DNA of 64,000 nucleotides from Marinovum sp034669705 (GCF_034669705.1 NZ_JAXMOR010000001.1:209631-273630); one strand, 5' to 3'; positions 35,956 through 44,790 are shown, counted from the first letter of the stretch. The notes: generated from the sequence alone by a model not told the origin. A program made the numbers and translations.

Positions 35956-36867
35956 ATGACCAACACACCGGCAAGCATCGACGCGGTTCAGGCCATGCTG
36001 AACGCACAGGATTACGTCTGCGACCGGGCGCTCGGCACGGTGACCTTTCTGGCGCTCACCCTCGGCAAGCCGCTGTTTCTCGAGGGCGAGCCCGGCACCG
36101 GCAAGACCGAGATCGCAAAGGCCATCGCCAGGGGTCTCGGCCGCCGGCTGATCCGGCTGCAATGCTACGAAGGCCTCGACGCGGGCTCGGCGGTCTACGA
36201 ATGGAACTTCCCGGCCCAGATGGTGGCGATCCGCACCGCCGAGGCCGAGGGGGGCGCCGACCGCACCCTGCTGAAACAGGAACTCTTCGGCCCCGACTAC
36301 CTGATCGAACGCCCGCTGCTCGAGGCAATGCGCCCCGACGAGGCCGGCGCCCCGGTGCTGCTGATCGACGAGCTCGACCGCACCGACGAGCCTTTCGAGG
36401 CCTTCCTGCTCGAGGCGCTGTCGGACTATCAGGTCACCATTCCAGAACTCGGCACCATCAAGGCCCCCGCGCCGCCGATCGTGATCCTCACCTCGAACCG
36501 CACCCGAGAGGTGCATGACGCGCTCAAGCGCCGCTGCCTCTACCACTGGGTCGACTACCCGGATTTTGACCGCGAGATGGAGATCCTGCACGCCCGCGTC
36601 CCCGAGGCCGCCGAGACCCTGAGCCGCGAGATCGTGGCCTTCGTGCAATCGCTGCGCACCGAGGACATCTTCAAGCGCCCGGGCGTGGCCGAGACCATCG
36701 ACTGGGCGAAATGCCTGCTCGCCCTCGATGTCATCGCGCTGTCACCGCAGGTGATCTCGGACACCCTCGGCGCGATCCTGAAATACCAGGACGACATCGC
36801 CCGCCTGCAAGGCTCAGAGGCCAAGCGCATCCTTGACGAGGCCCGCGCCACGCTCGCACCGGCCTGA
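35956..36867 (+). CDS. coxD: MoxR-type AAA+ ATPase, CoxD-like
   Basis: 304 residues. Walker A LEGEPGTGKTE (about 42-52), Walker B PVLLIDELDR, sensor 1 LTSNRTREVHD. It is the MoxR-class chaperone ATPase found with Mo-hydroxylase genes (CoxD), needed in Afipia (Oligotropha) for assembling the sulfurated Cu/Mo active site. It is followed by the VWA protein CoxE, the standard pair. Start at 35956 after AGGGAGAGGG. The matching structural genes coxSLM lie 18 kb away at 54-58 kb. Confidence 0.85.
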   Translation: MTNTPASIDAVQAMLNAQDYVCDRALGTVTFLALTLGKPLFLEGEPGTGKTEIAKAIARGLGRRLIRLQCYEGLDAGSAVYEWNFPAQMVAIRTAEAEGGADRTLLKQELFGPDYLIERPLLEAMRPDEAGAPVLLIDELDRTDEPFEAFLLEALSDYQVTIPELGTIKAPAPPIVILTSNRTREVHDALKRRCLYHWVDYPDFDREMEILHARVPEAAETLSREIVAFVQSLRTEDIFKRPGVAETIDWAKCLLALDVIALSPQVISDTLGAILKYQDDIARLQGSEAKRILDEARATLAPA

Positions 36868-36886
36868 GACACCCACAGGCTCCATC

Positions 36887-36940
36887 CTTCATCTTGCCAG
36901 ACAAACTCCGGGGGTCCGGGGGCAGCGCCCCCGAAAATCA
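36887..36940. repeat. CTTCATCTTGCC-family repeat with GC-rich hairpin
   Basis: CCTTCATCTTGCCAGACAAA is followed by GGGGGCAGCGCCCCC (perfect hairpin, 36919-36933) between coxD and coxE. The stop-to-start gap is 77 bases and the repeat takes up most of it. It may lower readthrough from coxD to coxE. Confidence 0.6.
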
Positions 36941-36944
36941 ACAG

Positions 36945-38216
36945 ATGCCAGAATACGCCCCGCTCGAATTGCCGGAAAACCCCGCCCTCACCGCCAACAT
37001 CACCCATTTCGCCCGCGCCCTGCGCAAGGCGGGCCTGCCGATCGGCCCCGGCCGGGTGATCGAGGCGATCCGCGCGGTCGAGGCGGCGGGCTTCACCGAG
37101 AAACGCGACTTCTACTGGACGCTGCATTCGGTCTTCGTCAACAAGCCCGAACAGCGCGTGGTTTTCGCCCAGATCTTCCGGCTCTACTGGCGCGATCCGC
37201 GCTACATGGAGCACATGATGTCGCTGCTGCTGCCGGCGATCCGCGGTGTGCAGGAGGAGCGCAGCGCCAAGGCTGCCGAGAAACGCGCCGCCGAGGCGCT
37301 GCTCGACGGCGCCGATCTGCCCCAGCCCGAGGAGCCGCCGCAAGGCGGCGAGGAGGAGCCGCTGATCGAGGTCGACGCCGCGCGCACCATGTCCGCCGAG
37401 GAAAAGCTGCGCAGCCTCGATTTCGAACAGATGAGCACCGCCGAGATGGCCGAGGCGCGGCGCATGCTGGCGCGTCTCACCCTGCCGGTGCCGCCGATCA
37501 AATCGCGGCGCGCGCGCGCCAGCCACCAAGGCCACCGGGTGGATTTCGGCAAGACCCTGCGGCTCTCGATGCGCCGTGGCGGGCAATTGCGCGAACTGGC
37601 GCTGAAACAGCCGCGGCTGCGCTGGCCCAATCTGGTGGTGCTTTGCGACATCTCCGGCTCGATGAGCACCTATTCCCGCACCATCCTGCATTTCCTGCAC
37701 GCCGTCTCGAACGAAAAGGGCGCGGGATGGGCAAAGGTGCATGCCTTCACCTTCGGCACCCGGCTGACCAACATCACCCGCCACCTGCGCCAGCGCGATG
37801 TCGACGCGGCGCTCGCCGCCGCAGGCTCAGAGGCGCAGGACTGGGAGGGCGGCACGCGGATCGGCGACTGCCTGCATGATTTCAACCGCGACTGGTCGCG
37901 CCGGGTGATGGGGCAGGGGGCGGTGGTGCTCCTGATCACCGACGGGCTCGACCGGGGCGATCCCGAGCGTCTGGACAAGGTGATGGAGCGGCTGCAGCTC
38001 TCCTCGCGGCACCTGCTCTGGCTCAACCCCTTGCTGCGCTGGGACGGCTTCGCCGCCAAGGCGACCGGCATCCGCACCATGCTGCCGCATGTCGACACCT
38101 TCCGCGCCGGCCACAGCATCGACAGTCTCGCCGCCCTCGCCGAGGCGATCTCGAAACCGGATGATCCCGGCGAGAAGGCCCGGCTGATGGCCGAGATGCG
38201 CGCCGAGGCGGGCTGA
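36945..38216 (+). CDS. coxE: VWA-domain protein, CoxE-like
   Basis: 423 residues. Middle part helical with an acidic linker (about 120-145); the C-terminal VWA domain has the MIDAS motif DISGSMS starting at Asp235, with TDGLDRGDP later. CoxE partners CoxD as a MoxR/VWA chaperone pair in maturation of Mo hydroxylases. The start at 36945 (MPEYAPLEL) has no clear Shine-Dalgarno sequence; it follows a repeat element. An in-frame upstream codon at 36894 lies inside that repeat and is less likely. Confidence 0.85.
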   Translation: MPEYAPLELPENPALTANITHFARALRKAGLPIGPGRVIEAIRAVEAAGFTEKRDFYWTLHSVFVNKPEQRVVFAQIFRLYWRDPRYMEHMMSLLLPAIRGVQEERSAKAAEKRAAEALLDGADLPQPEEPPQGGEEEPLIEVDAARTMSAEEKLRSLDFEQMSTAEMAEARRMLARLTLPVPPIKSRRARASHQGHRVDFGKTLRLSMRRGGQLRELALKQPRLRWPNLVVLCDISGSMSTYSRTILHFLHAVSNEKGAGWAKVHAFTFGTRLTNITRHLRQRDVDAALAAAGSEAQDWEGGTRIGDCLHDFNRDWSRRVMGQGAVVLLITDGLDRGDPERLDKVMERLQLSSRHLLWLNPLLRWDGFAAKATGIRTMLPHVDTFRAGHSIDSLAALAEAISKPDDPGEKARLMAEMRAEAG

Positions 38217-38376
38217 CAGCTCCGTTCTTGCGACCCCAAGAGCGCCAGCGCGGTAGCCGCGATCTCTTCCCCTTTACGAGGGGCTTCGGACCCGGCTGCC
38301 TGTCCTGCAGCGTCACTGCTGTCTTCGACTTCGGTCTCTGCCGTCGAAACGGGGGCTCCGGACCCGACTGGCTGTC

Positions 38377-38835
38377 CTACAACGCCAGCGCCGTGGTCGA
38401 CTTGATCTCTTCCATCGACAGGAGCGCCGTCACGTTGTGCACCTTTACCTCTGAAATCAGCGCCTGGTAGAAGGTGTCATAGGCCCGCGCGTTCGATACC
38501 CGCACCTTGAGGATATAGTCGATATCGCCTGCCAGCCGGTGCGCCTCCTGCACCTCCGGCCGTTCCTGCAGCGCCTTCAGAAACGCCTTCTGCCAGGTCG
38601 CGTCATGCTCGGAGGTGCGGATCAGCACGAAGAAACAGGCCTCGAACCCCAGCTTCTCGGCATCGAGTTGCACCGTCTGCGCGCCGATGATCCCGGCCTC
38701 GCGCATCTTGCGGATGCGGTTCCACACCGGCGTCTTGGAAGAGCCCGCAACCTTGGCAATTTCGTCCAGCGACCGGCTGGCATCCTCCTGCAGTGCCCTG
38801 AGGATTTTCCGATCGGTGTCGTCGATACGTGCCAT
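38377..38835 (-). CDS. Lrp/AsnC family transcriptional regulator
   Basis: 152 residues: N-terminal winged helix (MARIDDTDRKILRALQEDAS ... SKTPVWNRIRKMREAGII) and C-terminal RAM/AsnC ligand domain (HRLAGDIDYILKVRV). Lrp-family proteins sense amino acids or related molecules. It is divergent from the sulfite-reduction operon starting at cysG, so regulation of sulfur assimilation is the likely job (inference from position). Start at 38835. The gap 38217-38376 holds two diverged copies of a roughly 38-base segment (38280 and 38353), the second running into this gene's 3' end. Confidence 0.9.
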   Translation of the reverse strand: MARIDDTDRKILRALQEDASRSLDEIAKVAGSSKTPVWNRIRKMREAGIIGAQTVQLDAEKLGFEACFFVLIRTSEHDATWQKAFLKALQERPEVQEAHRLAGDIDYILKVRVSNARAYDTFYQALISEVKVHNVTALLSMEEIKSTTALAL

Positions 38836-38886
38836 CTGTCCGGCCTTTCCCGCGTTTTCGAAACAAGCGTTCCCTCTGCGCTCACC

Positions 38887-38914
38887 ATTAGAACGATCAT
38901 CCTTAAATCCGCAA
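38887..38914 (-). promoter_or_regulatory. promoter candidate for the Lrp-type regulator
   Basis: Minus strand: -35 TTGCGG, 16-base spacer, -10 TCTAAT (five of six matches). Start point would be about 45 bases before the gene. Confidence 0.4.
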
Positions 38915-38943
38915 GCCACTAGCGCCGAAACGGGAAAATTTCC

Positions 38944-38949
38944 TATATA
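38944..38949 (+). promoter_or_regulatory. -10 element candidate for the cys operon
   Basis: TATATA at 38944-38949, preceded by the near-palindrome GGGAAAATTTCC at 38932-38943, in otherwise GC-rich DNA 50 bases before cysG. The AT-rich palindrome against the -10 is a plausible binding site for the divergent Lrp regulator. No convincing -35 is seen, as expected for an activated promoter. Confidence 0.4.
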
Positions 38950-38999
38950 TCCCCTAGGACAGGCAGGCCAGACGCCAGACCAAACGCCAGGAGAGTCAG

Positions 39000-40415
39000 A
39001 TGCAGCATTTTCCGATCTTCGTGAACCTCGCCGGGCAGCGCGTTGTCGTCTCCGGTGGTGGCGAGGCGGCGCTGGCCAAGCTGCGCCTGCTGTTCAAGAC
39101 CGAGGCCGCGCTGGTGGTCTATGCCGCCACCCCCGCCGGTGAGATCGTGCAATGGGCCGAGGAACGCCGGTTGACCCTGGTGCGCCGCCCGCTGGCCCAA
39201 GGCGATGTCGCTGGCGCGCGGCTGTTCTATGCCGCCGACGAGGATGCGACCGAGGATGCCCGCACCTCCGCCATTTCCCGCGCCGAGGGCGCGCTGGCCA
39301 ATATCGTCGACAACCTGCACGACAGCGAATTCATCACCCCCGCCATCGTCGATCGCGATCCGGTGACCGTGGCGATCGGCACCGAGGGTGCCGCCCCGGT
39401 GCTGGCCCGCGCCATCAAGGCCGATCTCGAAGCGCGCCTTCCAGTGCGCCTCGGCCCGCTGGCCCGCATCGGCAAGGCCTTCCGCAAGATGGCCGATCAC
39501 CTGCCCATGGGCCGCGCTCGCCGCGATTTCTGGGCCGACTACTATTTCAACGCCGGCCCGCGGGCGTTTGACGATGGTGGCGAGCGTGGGGCCAATCAGG
39601 CGCTCGACGATCTGCTTAGTGATCACCTGTCGCGCCAGTCGCGCAAGGGCCATGTCGCCTTTGTCGGCGCCGGCCCCGGCGACCCGGAGCTGCTGACGCT
39701 CAAGGCCCGCCGCGCGCTCGACGAAGCCGACGTGGTGATCCACGACCGGCTGATCAGCCCCGAGATCCTCGAGCTGGCCCGCCGCGAGGCGACGCTGCTC
39801 GACGTCGGCAAGGAAGGCTTCGGCCCCTCGACCAAGCAGGAAGACATCGACGCGCTGATCGTCGAGCACGCCCGCCAGGGCGCCCAGGTGGTGCGGCTGA
39901 AATCCGGCGACAGCACGGTGTTTGGCCGGCTGGACGAGGAGATCGACGCGGTCGAGGCCGCCGGCCTCTCCTGGCACATCGTCCCCGGCATCACCTCGGC
40001 CTCCGCCGCCGTCGCCGCCATCGGCCAGAGCCTGACGAAACGCGGCCGCAACTCTTCGGTCCGTTTCCTCACCGGCCATGACACCCAAGGCTTTGCCGAC
40101 CACGACTGGCGCACGCTCGCCCGCGACGGCGAGGTCGCGGCGATCTACATGGGCAAGAAATCCGCCCGCTTCATCCAAGGCCGCCTGCTGATGCATGGCG
40201 CCGACCCGGCCACCCCGGTCACGCTGATCGAGAACGCCTCGCGCGCCGAGCAGCGCATTCTCGAGACCTGTCTTGCCGATCTGCCCGCCGATCTTGCCGC
40301 TGCCGAACTGAACGGTCCCGCCCTCACATTCTATGGCCTCGCCCCGCGCGCCGCGATGCTCGCGCAACAAGAGCTGGCCGACAAAGACCTTACTCTGACC
40401 CAGGAGCTTGCCTGA
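39000..40415 (+). CDS. cysG: siroheme synthase (uroporphyrinogen methyltransferase/dehydrogenase/ferrochelatase)
   Basis: 471 residues, the trifunctional form. N-terminal precorrin-2 dehydrogenase/ferrochelatase module (VVVSGGGEAALAKLRLL) and C-terminal SAM-dependent methyltransferase from about residue 220 (VGAGPGDPELLTLKA, VRLKSGD, VPGITSA). It makes siroheme, the cofactor of the sulfite reductase two genes downstream. It is the first gene of the operon cysG-DUF2849-cysI-cysH-DUF934; its stop overlaps the next start. Confidence 0.95.
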   Translation: MQHFPIFVNLAGQRVVVSGGGEAALAKLRLLFKTEAALVVYAATPAGEIVQWAEERRLTLVRRPLAQGDVAGARLFYAADEDATEDARTSAISRAEGALANIVDNLHDSEFITPAIVDRDPVTVAIGTEGAAPVLARAIKADLEARLPVRLGPLARIGKAFRKMADHLPMGRARRDFWADYYFNAGPRAFDDGGERGANQALDDLLSDHLSRQSRKGHVAFVGAGPGDPELLTLKARRALDEADVVIHDRLISPEILELARREATLLDVGKEGFGPSTKQEDIDALIVEHARQGAQVVRLKSGDSTVFGRLDEEIDAVEAAGLSWHIVPGITSASAAVAAIGQSLTKRGRNSSVRFLTGHDTQGFADHDWRTLARDGEVAAIYMGKKSARFIQGRLLMHGADPATPVTLIENASRAEQRILETCLADLPADLAAAELNGPALTFYGLAPRAAMLAQQELADKDLTLTQELA

Positions 40416-40714
40416 TGCCCCGACCCTTTACCCCCAAGGTGATCACCGCCAATGCCCTGATCGAGGGCGATGTGGTCTATCTCACCGAAGACGACCGCTG
40501 GAGCCGCGCGCTGGCCGAGGCCGAGGTCATCACCGACGAGGCTCATGCCGAAGTGCGCCTGCTCGATGCCTCCGCCCGTCATGCCGAGGCGGTGGGCGTC
40601 TATCTCGCCGATGTGGCGCTTAAGAACGGCACGCCGGAGCCCACGCATTTCCGCGAAGAGTTCCGCCGCACCGGCCCCTCGAATTACTTCCACGGCAAAC
40701 AGGCCGAGGGCTGA
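40415..40714 (+). CDS. DUF2849 domain protein
   Basis: 99 residues (MPRPFTPKVITANALIEGDVVYL...), a family regularly placed between cysG and the sulfite reductase gene in alphaproteobacteria. Function unproven; an accessory or regulatory role in sulfite reduction is inferred from this constant position. TGATG junction with cysG, 42 bases before cysI. Confidence 0.88.
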   Translation: MPRPFTPKVITANALIEGDVVYLTEDDRWSRALAEAEVITDEAHAEVRLLDASARHAEAVGVYLADVALKNGTPEPTHFREEFRRTGPSNYFHGKQAEG

Positions 40715-40756
40715 GGTCGCTTCCGATCTCGCCCCAGCCCAACGCAAGGACACGAC

Positions 40757-42421
40757 ATGTACAGCTACACCGACTTCGACCGCGCCTTCCTCGCCGAGCG
40801 CAACCGCCAGTTCCGCGCACAGGTGCAACGCCGCATCGACGGCTCGCTGACCGAGGATGAATTCAAGCCGCTGCGCCTGATGAACGGCCTCTACCTGCAG
40901 CTGCACGCCTACATGCTGCGCGTGGCGATCCCCTATGGCACGCTGAACTCGGCCCAGATGCGCCAGCTGGCGCTGCTGGCGGAAAAGTGGGACAAGGGCT
41001 ACGGCCATTTCACCACCCGCCAGAACATCCAGTACAATTGGCCGAAACTGTCGGACATTCCCGACATGCTCGACGCGCTGGCCGAGGTGAACCTGCACGC
41101 CATCCAGACCTCCGGCAACACCATCCGCAACGTGACCTCGGACCACTTCGCCGGCGCTGCCGCCGACGAGATCGAGGACCCGCGCCCCACCGCCGAGCTG
41201 GTGCGGCAATGGTCGACCGATCACCCCGAGTTCCAGTTCCTGCCGCGCAAGTTCAAGATCGCCGTCACCGGTGCGCCGAACGACCGGGCGGTGATCCAGT
41301 CGCATGACATCGGCCTCGAGATCGTCTCGCAGGGTGGTGAAACCGGCTACCGGGTGTTTGTCGGCGGTGGCCTCGGCCGCACGCCGATGCTGGGCAAGGT
41401 GGTGCGCGACTTCCTGCCCAAGGCCGACCTGTTGCCCTATCTCGAGGCGATCGTCTCGGTCTACAACCTGCTCGGCCGCCGCGACAACAAGTACAAGGCG
41501 CGGATCAAGATCACCGTGCACGAGAACGGGCTTGAGAAGATCCGCGATCTGGTCGAAGAGCGCTTCGCCCTGCTGAAACCGCAGTTCGGCGGTGTCGATC
41601 AGGCGATGCTGGCCAATATCGAGGCGCAATTCGCCGCGCCGGATTTCCGCGACGCCGAGACCGGCGGTTTCGAGGCGGCCTACAGCAATGACCCGCTGTT
41701 CCGCTCCTGGGTGGATACCAACATCACCGCCCACCGCCGCGCCGATCACGCCATCGTCTCGATCTCGCTCAAGGCCCACGGCAAGACCCCGGGCGACGCC
41801 ACCGATGCGCAGATGCGTGTGATGGCCGATCTCGCCGAGACCCACGCCTATGACGAGCTGCGCATCAGCCACGAGCAGAACGTGATCCTGCCGCATGTGC
41901 CGAAGGACGCGCTGCCCGCGCTCTATCAGGCGCTGAAAGCCGCTGGTCTGGGCACCGCCAACATCGGCCTGGTGTCGGACATCATCGCCTGCCCGGGCAT
42001 GGACTATTGCGCTCTGGCCACCGCCCGCTCGATTCCGATCGCACAGGAGATCGCCACCCGCTTCGACGAGCTGAAGCTGGAGCACGACATCGGCGCGCTC
42101 AAGATCAAGATCTCGGGCTGCATCAATGCCTGTGGCCACCACCACGTCGGCCATATCGGCATTCTCGGGCTCGACCGGGCCGGGGTGGAGAACTACCAGA
42201 TCACCCTCGGCGGCGACGGCACCGAGACCGCGAGCATCGGCACCCGCGCCGGCCCCGGCTTCTCGGCGGACGAGATCATCCCGGCGATCGAACGGCTGGT
42301 GGTAGGCTACCTCGACCTGCGCGAGAGCCGCGACGAGACCTTCCTCGAGGCCTATCGCCGTCTCGGCGCCGAGCCCTTCAAGGCGCTGCTTTACCCGCAA
42401 GCCCGCGAAAAAGCCGCGTGA
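40757..42421 (+). CDS. cysI: sulfite/nitrite reductase hemoprotein
   Basis: 554 residues. Siroheme- and [4Fe-4S]-binding cysteines appear as CPGMDYC (Cys-x5-Cys) and CINAC followed by GHHHVGHIG. Two ferredoxin-like half-domains are visible (HFTTRQNIQYNWPKL near 95). It catalyses six-electron reduction of sulfite to sulfide. The nitrite and sulfite versions share motifs; the siroheme/cysH/DUF934 context points to sulfite. No CysJ flavoprotein is present; a ferredoxin or the FNR at 43730 may supply electrons. Confidence 0.93.
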   Translation: MYSYTDFDRAFLAERNRQFRAQVQRRIDGSLTEDEFKPLRLMNGLYLQLHAYMLRVAIPYGTLNSAQMRQLALLAEKWDKGYGHFTTRQNIQYNWPKLSDIPDMLDALAEVNLHAIQTSGNTIRNVTSDHFAGAAADEIEDPRPTAELVRQWSTDHPEFQFLPRKFKIAVTGAPNDRAVIQSHDIGLEIVSQGGETGYRVFVGGGLGRTPMLGKVVRDFLPKADLLPYLEAIVSVYNLLGRRDNKYKARIKITVHENGLEKIRDLVEERFALLKPQFGGVDQAMLANIEAQFAAPDFRDAETGGFEAAYSNDPLFRSWVDTNITAHRRADHAIVSISLKAHGKTPGDATDAQMRVMADLAETHAYDELRISHEQNVILPHVPKDALPALYQALKAAGLGTANIGLVSDIIACPGMDYCALATARSIPIAQEIATRFDELKLEHDIGALKIKISGCINACGHHHVGHIGILGLDRAGVENYQITLGGDGTETASIGTRAGPGFSADEIIPAIERLVVGYLDLRESRDETFLEAYRRLGAEPFKALLYPQAREKAA

Positions 42422-42428
42422 CGGGGCT

Positions 42429-42480
42429 GAAGGAGCGCAGACCGCTCCTTCATCTTGCCCAGTAAACTCCCGCCGGAGGC
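42429..42480. repeat. hairpin plus CTTCATCTTGCC-family repeat before cysH
   Basis: A perfect 8-bp hairpin (GAAGGAGC / GCTCCTTC, 42429-42451) runs into a family repeat that ends CCGCCGGAGGC. The GGAGG at 42475-42479 is 9 bases before the GTG of cysH and appears to serve as its ribosome-binding site. Confidence 0.65.
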
Positions 42481-42488
42481 TCCCCACC

Positions 42489-43235
42489 GTGACCCATGTC
42501 ACTGACATCACAGACCTGCGCGAAACGATTGCCGCGCTCAACACCGAGTTCCGCCACCACGGCGCGACCTCGGTGCTGGAAGCGGCGCTCTCGCGCCCAG
42601 AGTTCGGCCGGATCGCCATGGTCTCGAGCTTCGGTGCGGAATCCGTGGCGCTGCTGCATCTGGTGGCGATGGTCGACCGCACGACGCCGGTGCTCTTCAT
42701 CGACACCCAGATGCTGTTTGCCGAGACCCTGGTCTATCAGGCCGAGGTGGCCGAACGGCTGGGGCTGAAGAACGTCCGCGCGGTGCATGCCGACGAAGGC
42801 GAACTGGCCCGCCGTGACCCCGACGGGCGCCTGCACCTGAGCGACACCGACGCCTGCTGTACCCTGCGCAAGACCGAAGCGCTCGAGGGCGCGCTGGCCG
42901 GCTTCGATGGCTGGATCACCGGCCGCAAGCGGTTCCAGTCGGGCACCCGGGCACAGATGGAGTTCTTCGAGATCGAGGACGCCACCGGCCGCATCAAGGT
43001 CAACCCGCTGGCCTTCTGGGCGCCGGGCGACGTGGCGGCCTATATGGACGAGAACCGCCTGCCGCGCCATCCGCTGGTGGCGCAGGGCTATCCCAGCATC
43101 GGCTGCGCGCCCTGCACGTCGAAGGTGGCACCCGGCGAAGACCCCCGGGCCGGCCGCTGGCGCGGCGCGGAAAAAGAGGAATGCGGCATCCATTTTGTCA
43201 ACGGCAGGATGGTGCGAAAAGGAGAGACAGCATGA
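42489..43235 (+). CDS. cysH: assimilatory adenylyl-sulfate (APS) reductase
   Basis: 248 residues. The conserved SSFGAES block, Cys123-Cys124 in DACCTLRK and Cys206-x2-Cys209 in IGCAPCT show the [4Fe-4S]-binding form that reduces APS rather than PAPS. The start codon is GTG at 42489 with GGAGG from a repeat element upstream. The stop overlaps the next ATG (ATGA). Confidence 0.93.
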   Translation: MTHVTDITDLRETIAALNTEFRHHGATSVLEAALSRPEFGRIAMVSSFGAESVALLHLVAMVDRTTPVLFIDTQMLFAETLVYQAEVAERLGLKNVRAVHADEGELARRDPDGRLHLSDTDACCTLRKTEALEGALAGFDGWITGRKRFQSGTRAQMEFFEIEDATGRIKVNPLAFWAPGDVAAYMDENRLPRHPLVAQGYPSIGCAPCTSKVAPGEDPRAGRWRGAEKEECGIHFVNGRMVRKGETA

Positions 43236-43627
43236 CGGATACAGTGATCGTGCGCGACACGGGGTTTGGCCCCGACGACTGGACCGAGGGGTTCGCGGGC
43301 GCGGATACGCGCGACCTCGCCTCGGATGCAAATGTGGATGAGATTGCCGATCTGGCCGGGTTGCGGATGATCCGGGTGGATTTCCCCAGCTTCGCCGATG
43401 GCCGCGGGTTCACCATCGCCCGGCTGCTGCGGCTCAAGGGCTACACCGGCCGGCTGCGCGCGCGCGGCCATGTGCTGGCCGACCAATATGCCATGGCGCG
43501 TCGCTCTGGCTTCGACGAGGTGGAGATCTCCGCCGATCTCGCCGCCCGCCAGCCCGAGGACCAATGGCAGTTCCGCGCCGATTGGCAGGGCCACGACTAC
43601 CAGTCGCGGCTGCGCGCCGGCGCCTGA
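43232..43627 (+). CDS. DUF934 protein associated with sulfite reduction
   Basis: 131 residues with the DUF934 block LADQYAMARRSGFDEVEI. The family is almost always the partner gene of cysH/cysI in alpha- and betaproteobacteria and is presumed to help sulfite reduction; the mechanism is unknown. Start at 43232 with GGAGAG upstream, overlapping cysH. A strong terminator follows. Confidence 0.88.
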   Translation: MTDTVIVRDTGFGPDDWTEGFAGADTRDLASDANVDEIADLAGLRMIRVDFPSFADGRGFTIARLLRLKGYTGRLRARGHVLADQYAMARRSGFDEVEISADLAARQPEDQWQFRADWQGHDYQSRLRAGA

Positions 43628-43648
43628 GCGACCCTGAGACCGGGCAGG

Positions 43649-43675
43649 GGGGCGCGACAGCGCGCCCCTTTCTCT
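43649..43675 (+). terminator. Rho-independent terminator of the cys operon
   Basis: A perfect 8-bp stem GGGGCGCG / CGCGCCCC with a 4-base loop is followed by TTTCTCT, 21 bases past the DUF934 stop. Confidence 0.85.
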
Positions 43676-43689
43676 GCCCTGCAGCAACG

Positions 43690-43695
43690 TATAAA
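43690..43695 (+). promoter_or_regulatory. -10 element candidate for fpr
   Basis: TATAAA 35 bases before the fpr start, right after the cys operon terminator. No good -35 is visible at 16-18 bases upstream. Confidence 0.35.
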
Positions 43696-43729
43696 GTGAG
43701 GTGTCGGCAAGGCCCGCCGGCAGGATGAA

Positions 43730-44578
43730 ATGACAGAGTTGACCAACGTGACCGAAGCCAAAGCCATCAAAGTGCCCACACTGCCGGACGCCCAGACCGT
43801 GACCTCGGTCACCCACTGGACCGACCGGCTGTTCTCCTTCCGGGTGACGCGCCCCGCCTCGCTGCGGTTCCGCTCTGGCGAGTTCGTGATGATCGGCCTG
43901 ATGGGCGAACCGCATCCCGGGACCGGCAAGGTCAAGCCGCTCCTGCGCGCCTATTCCATCGCTTCGCCGTCCTGGGACGAGGAGCTGGAGTTCTACTCGA
44001 TCAAGGTCCAGGACGGTCCGCTGACCTCGCGCCTGCAGCACATCCAGCCCGGCGACGAGATCATCCTGCGCCCCAAGCCCGTCGGTACCCTGGTGCATGA
44101 CGCGCTCCTGCCCGGCAAGCGGCTGTGGTTCTTCGCCACCGGCACCGGGTTCGCGCCCTTCGCCAGCCTGCTGCGCGAGCCGCAGACCTACGAGGATTAC
44201 GACGAGATCGTCATCACCCACACCTGCCGCGAGGCCGGCGAGCTGACCTATGGCGCCGAGCTGATCGAGAGCCTGAAAGGCGACGAGCTGCTCAACGAGG
44301 TGATTGGCGAGGGGTTCTGGAAGAAGATCAAATACTACCCCACCACGACCCGCGAAGAGAGCGCCAAGATGGGCCGGATCACCGACCTGATGCGCTCGGG
44401 GGAAGCCTTCGCCGATCTCGGCGTGGCGCCGCTCAGCCCCGAGACCGACCGCGCGATGATCTGCGGCAACCTCGCCTTCAACCTCGAGCTCAAGGAAATG
44501 CTCGAGGGCTACGGGCTGGTCGAAGGCGCGAATTCCAATCCGCAGCATTACGTCGTGGAAAAGGCCTTCCTCGACTGA
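43730..44578 (+). CDS. fpr: ferredoxin--NADP+ reductase
   Basis: 282 residues of the FNR superfamily. FAD-binding RAYSIASP near residue 75 and the NADP site FFATGTGFAPFASLLREP near 137; the C-terminal VEKAFLD replaces the plant-type Tyr and is typical of bacterial subclass FprA/FprB enzymes. It moves electrons between NADPH and ferredoxin or flavodoxin. Its own promoter and the preceding terminator separate it from the cys operon, but it may supply reductant to the sulfite reductase. Confidence 0.92.
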   Translation: MTELTNVTEAKAIKVPTLPDAQTVTSVTHWTDRLFSFRVTRPASLRFRSGEFVMIGLMGEPHPGTGKVKPLLRAYSIASPSWDEELEFYSIKVQDGPLTSRLQHIQPGDEIILRPKPVGTLVHDALLPGKRLWFFATGTGFAPFASLLREPQTYEDYDEIVITHTCREAGELTYGAELIESLKGDELLNEVIGEGFWKKIKYYPTTTREESAKMGRITDLMRSGEAFADLGVAPLSPETDRAMICGNLAFNLELKEMLEGYGLVEGANSNPQHYVVEKAFLD

Positions 44579-44699
44579 GGCCGCGCCGCGCAGGCCCGGC
44601 GGAAACGGGGTTTCACCGTCTGTCAGGCCCGCTCTGTCAGGCCCGCAGAGAGACGCTATGGCCGCGGTTCGCAACAGGGGGGCAGCCCCCCCCCCTGAC

Positions 44700-44790
44700 C
44701 CCCGGGGTATATTGAGCCAGAAGAAAGTAGGACCGCCTCCAGGCTTCATCTTGCCGGATAAACCTCCGGGGGAGGCCGCAGGCCGGGGGC
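44700..44790. repeat. inverted pair of CTTCATCTTGCC-family repeats
   Basis: One reverse copy (GGGGTATATTGAGCCAGAAG, 44702-44721) and one forward copy (CTTCATCTTGCCGGATAAAC, 44745-44764) face each other, followed by a GGGGGCAGAGCCCCC-type hairpin. They fill much of the 311-base gap between fpr and infC; nothing else was seen there apart from the infC terminator. Confidence 0.65.

Noticed and set aside
35734..36007. 91-codon N-terminal extension of the glycosyltransferase at 34694
   Set aside because: It would run across the divergent promoter and into coxD and has no similarity to the paralogues, which all begin at the CxKNE-type strand.
40331..42706. 791-codon minus-strand open frame opposite cysI
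   Set aside because: cysI is intact with siroheme motifs; the minus frame has no domain signature.
42489..43235. cysH as PAPS reductase supplying the sulfotransferase pathway
   Set aside because: The Cys-Cys and CxxC pairs show the APS-reducing [4Fe-4S] type; no PAPS-making genes are in the window.
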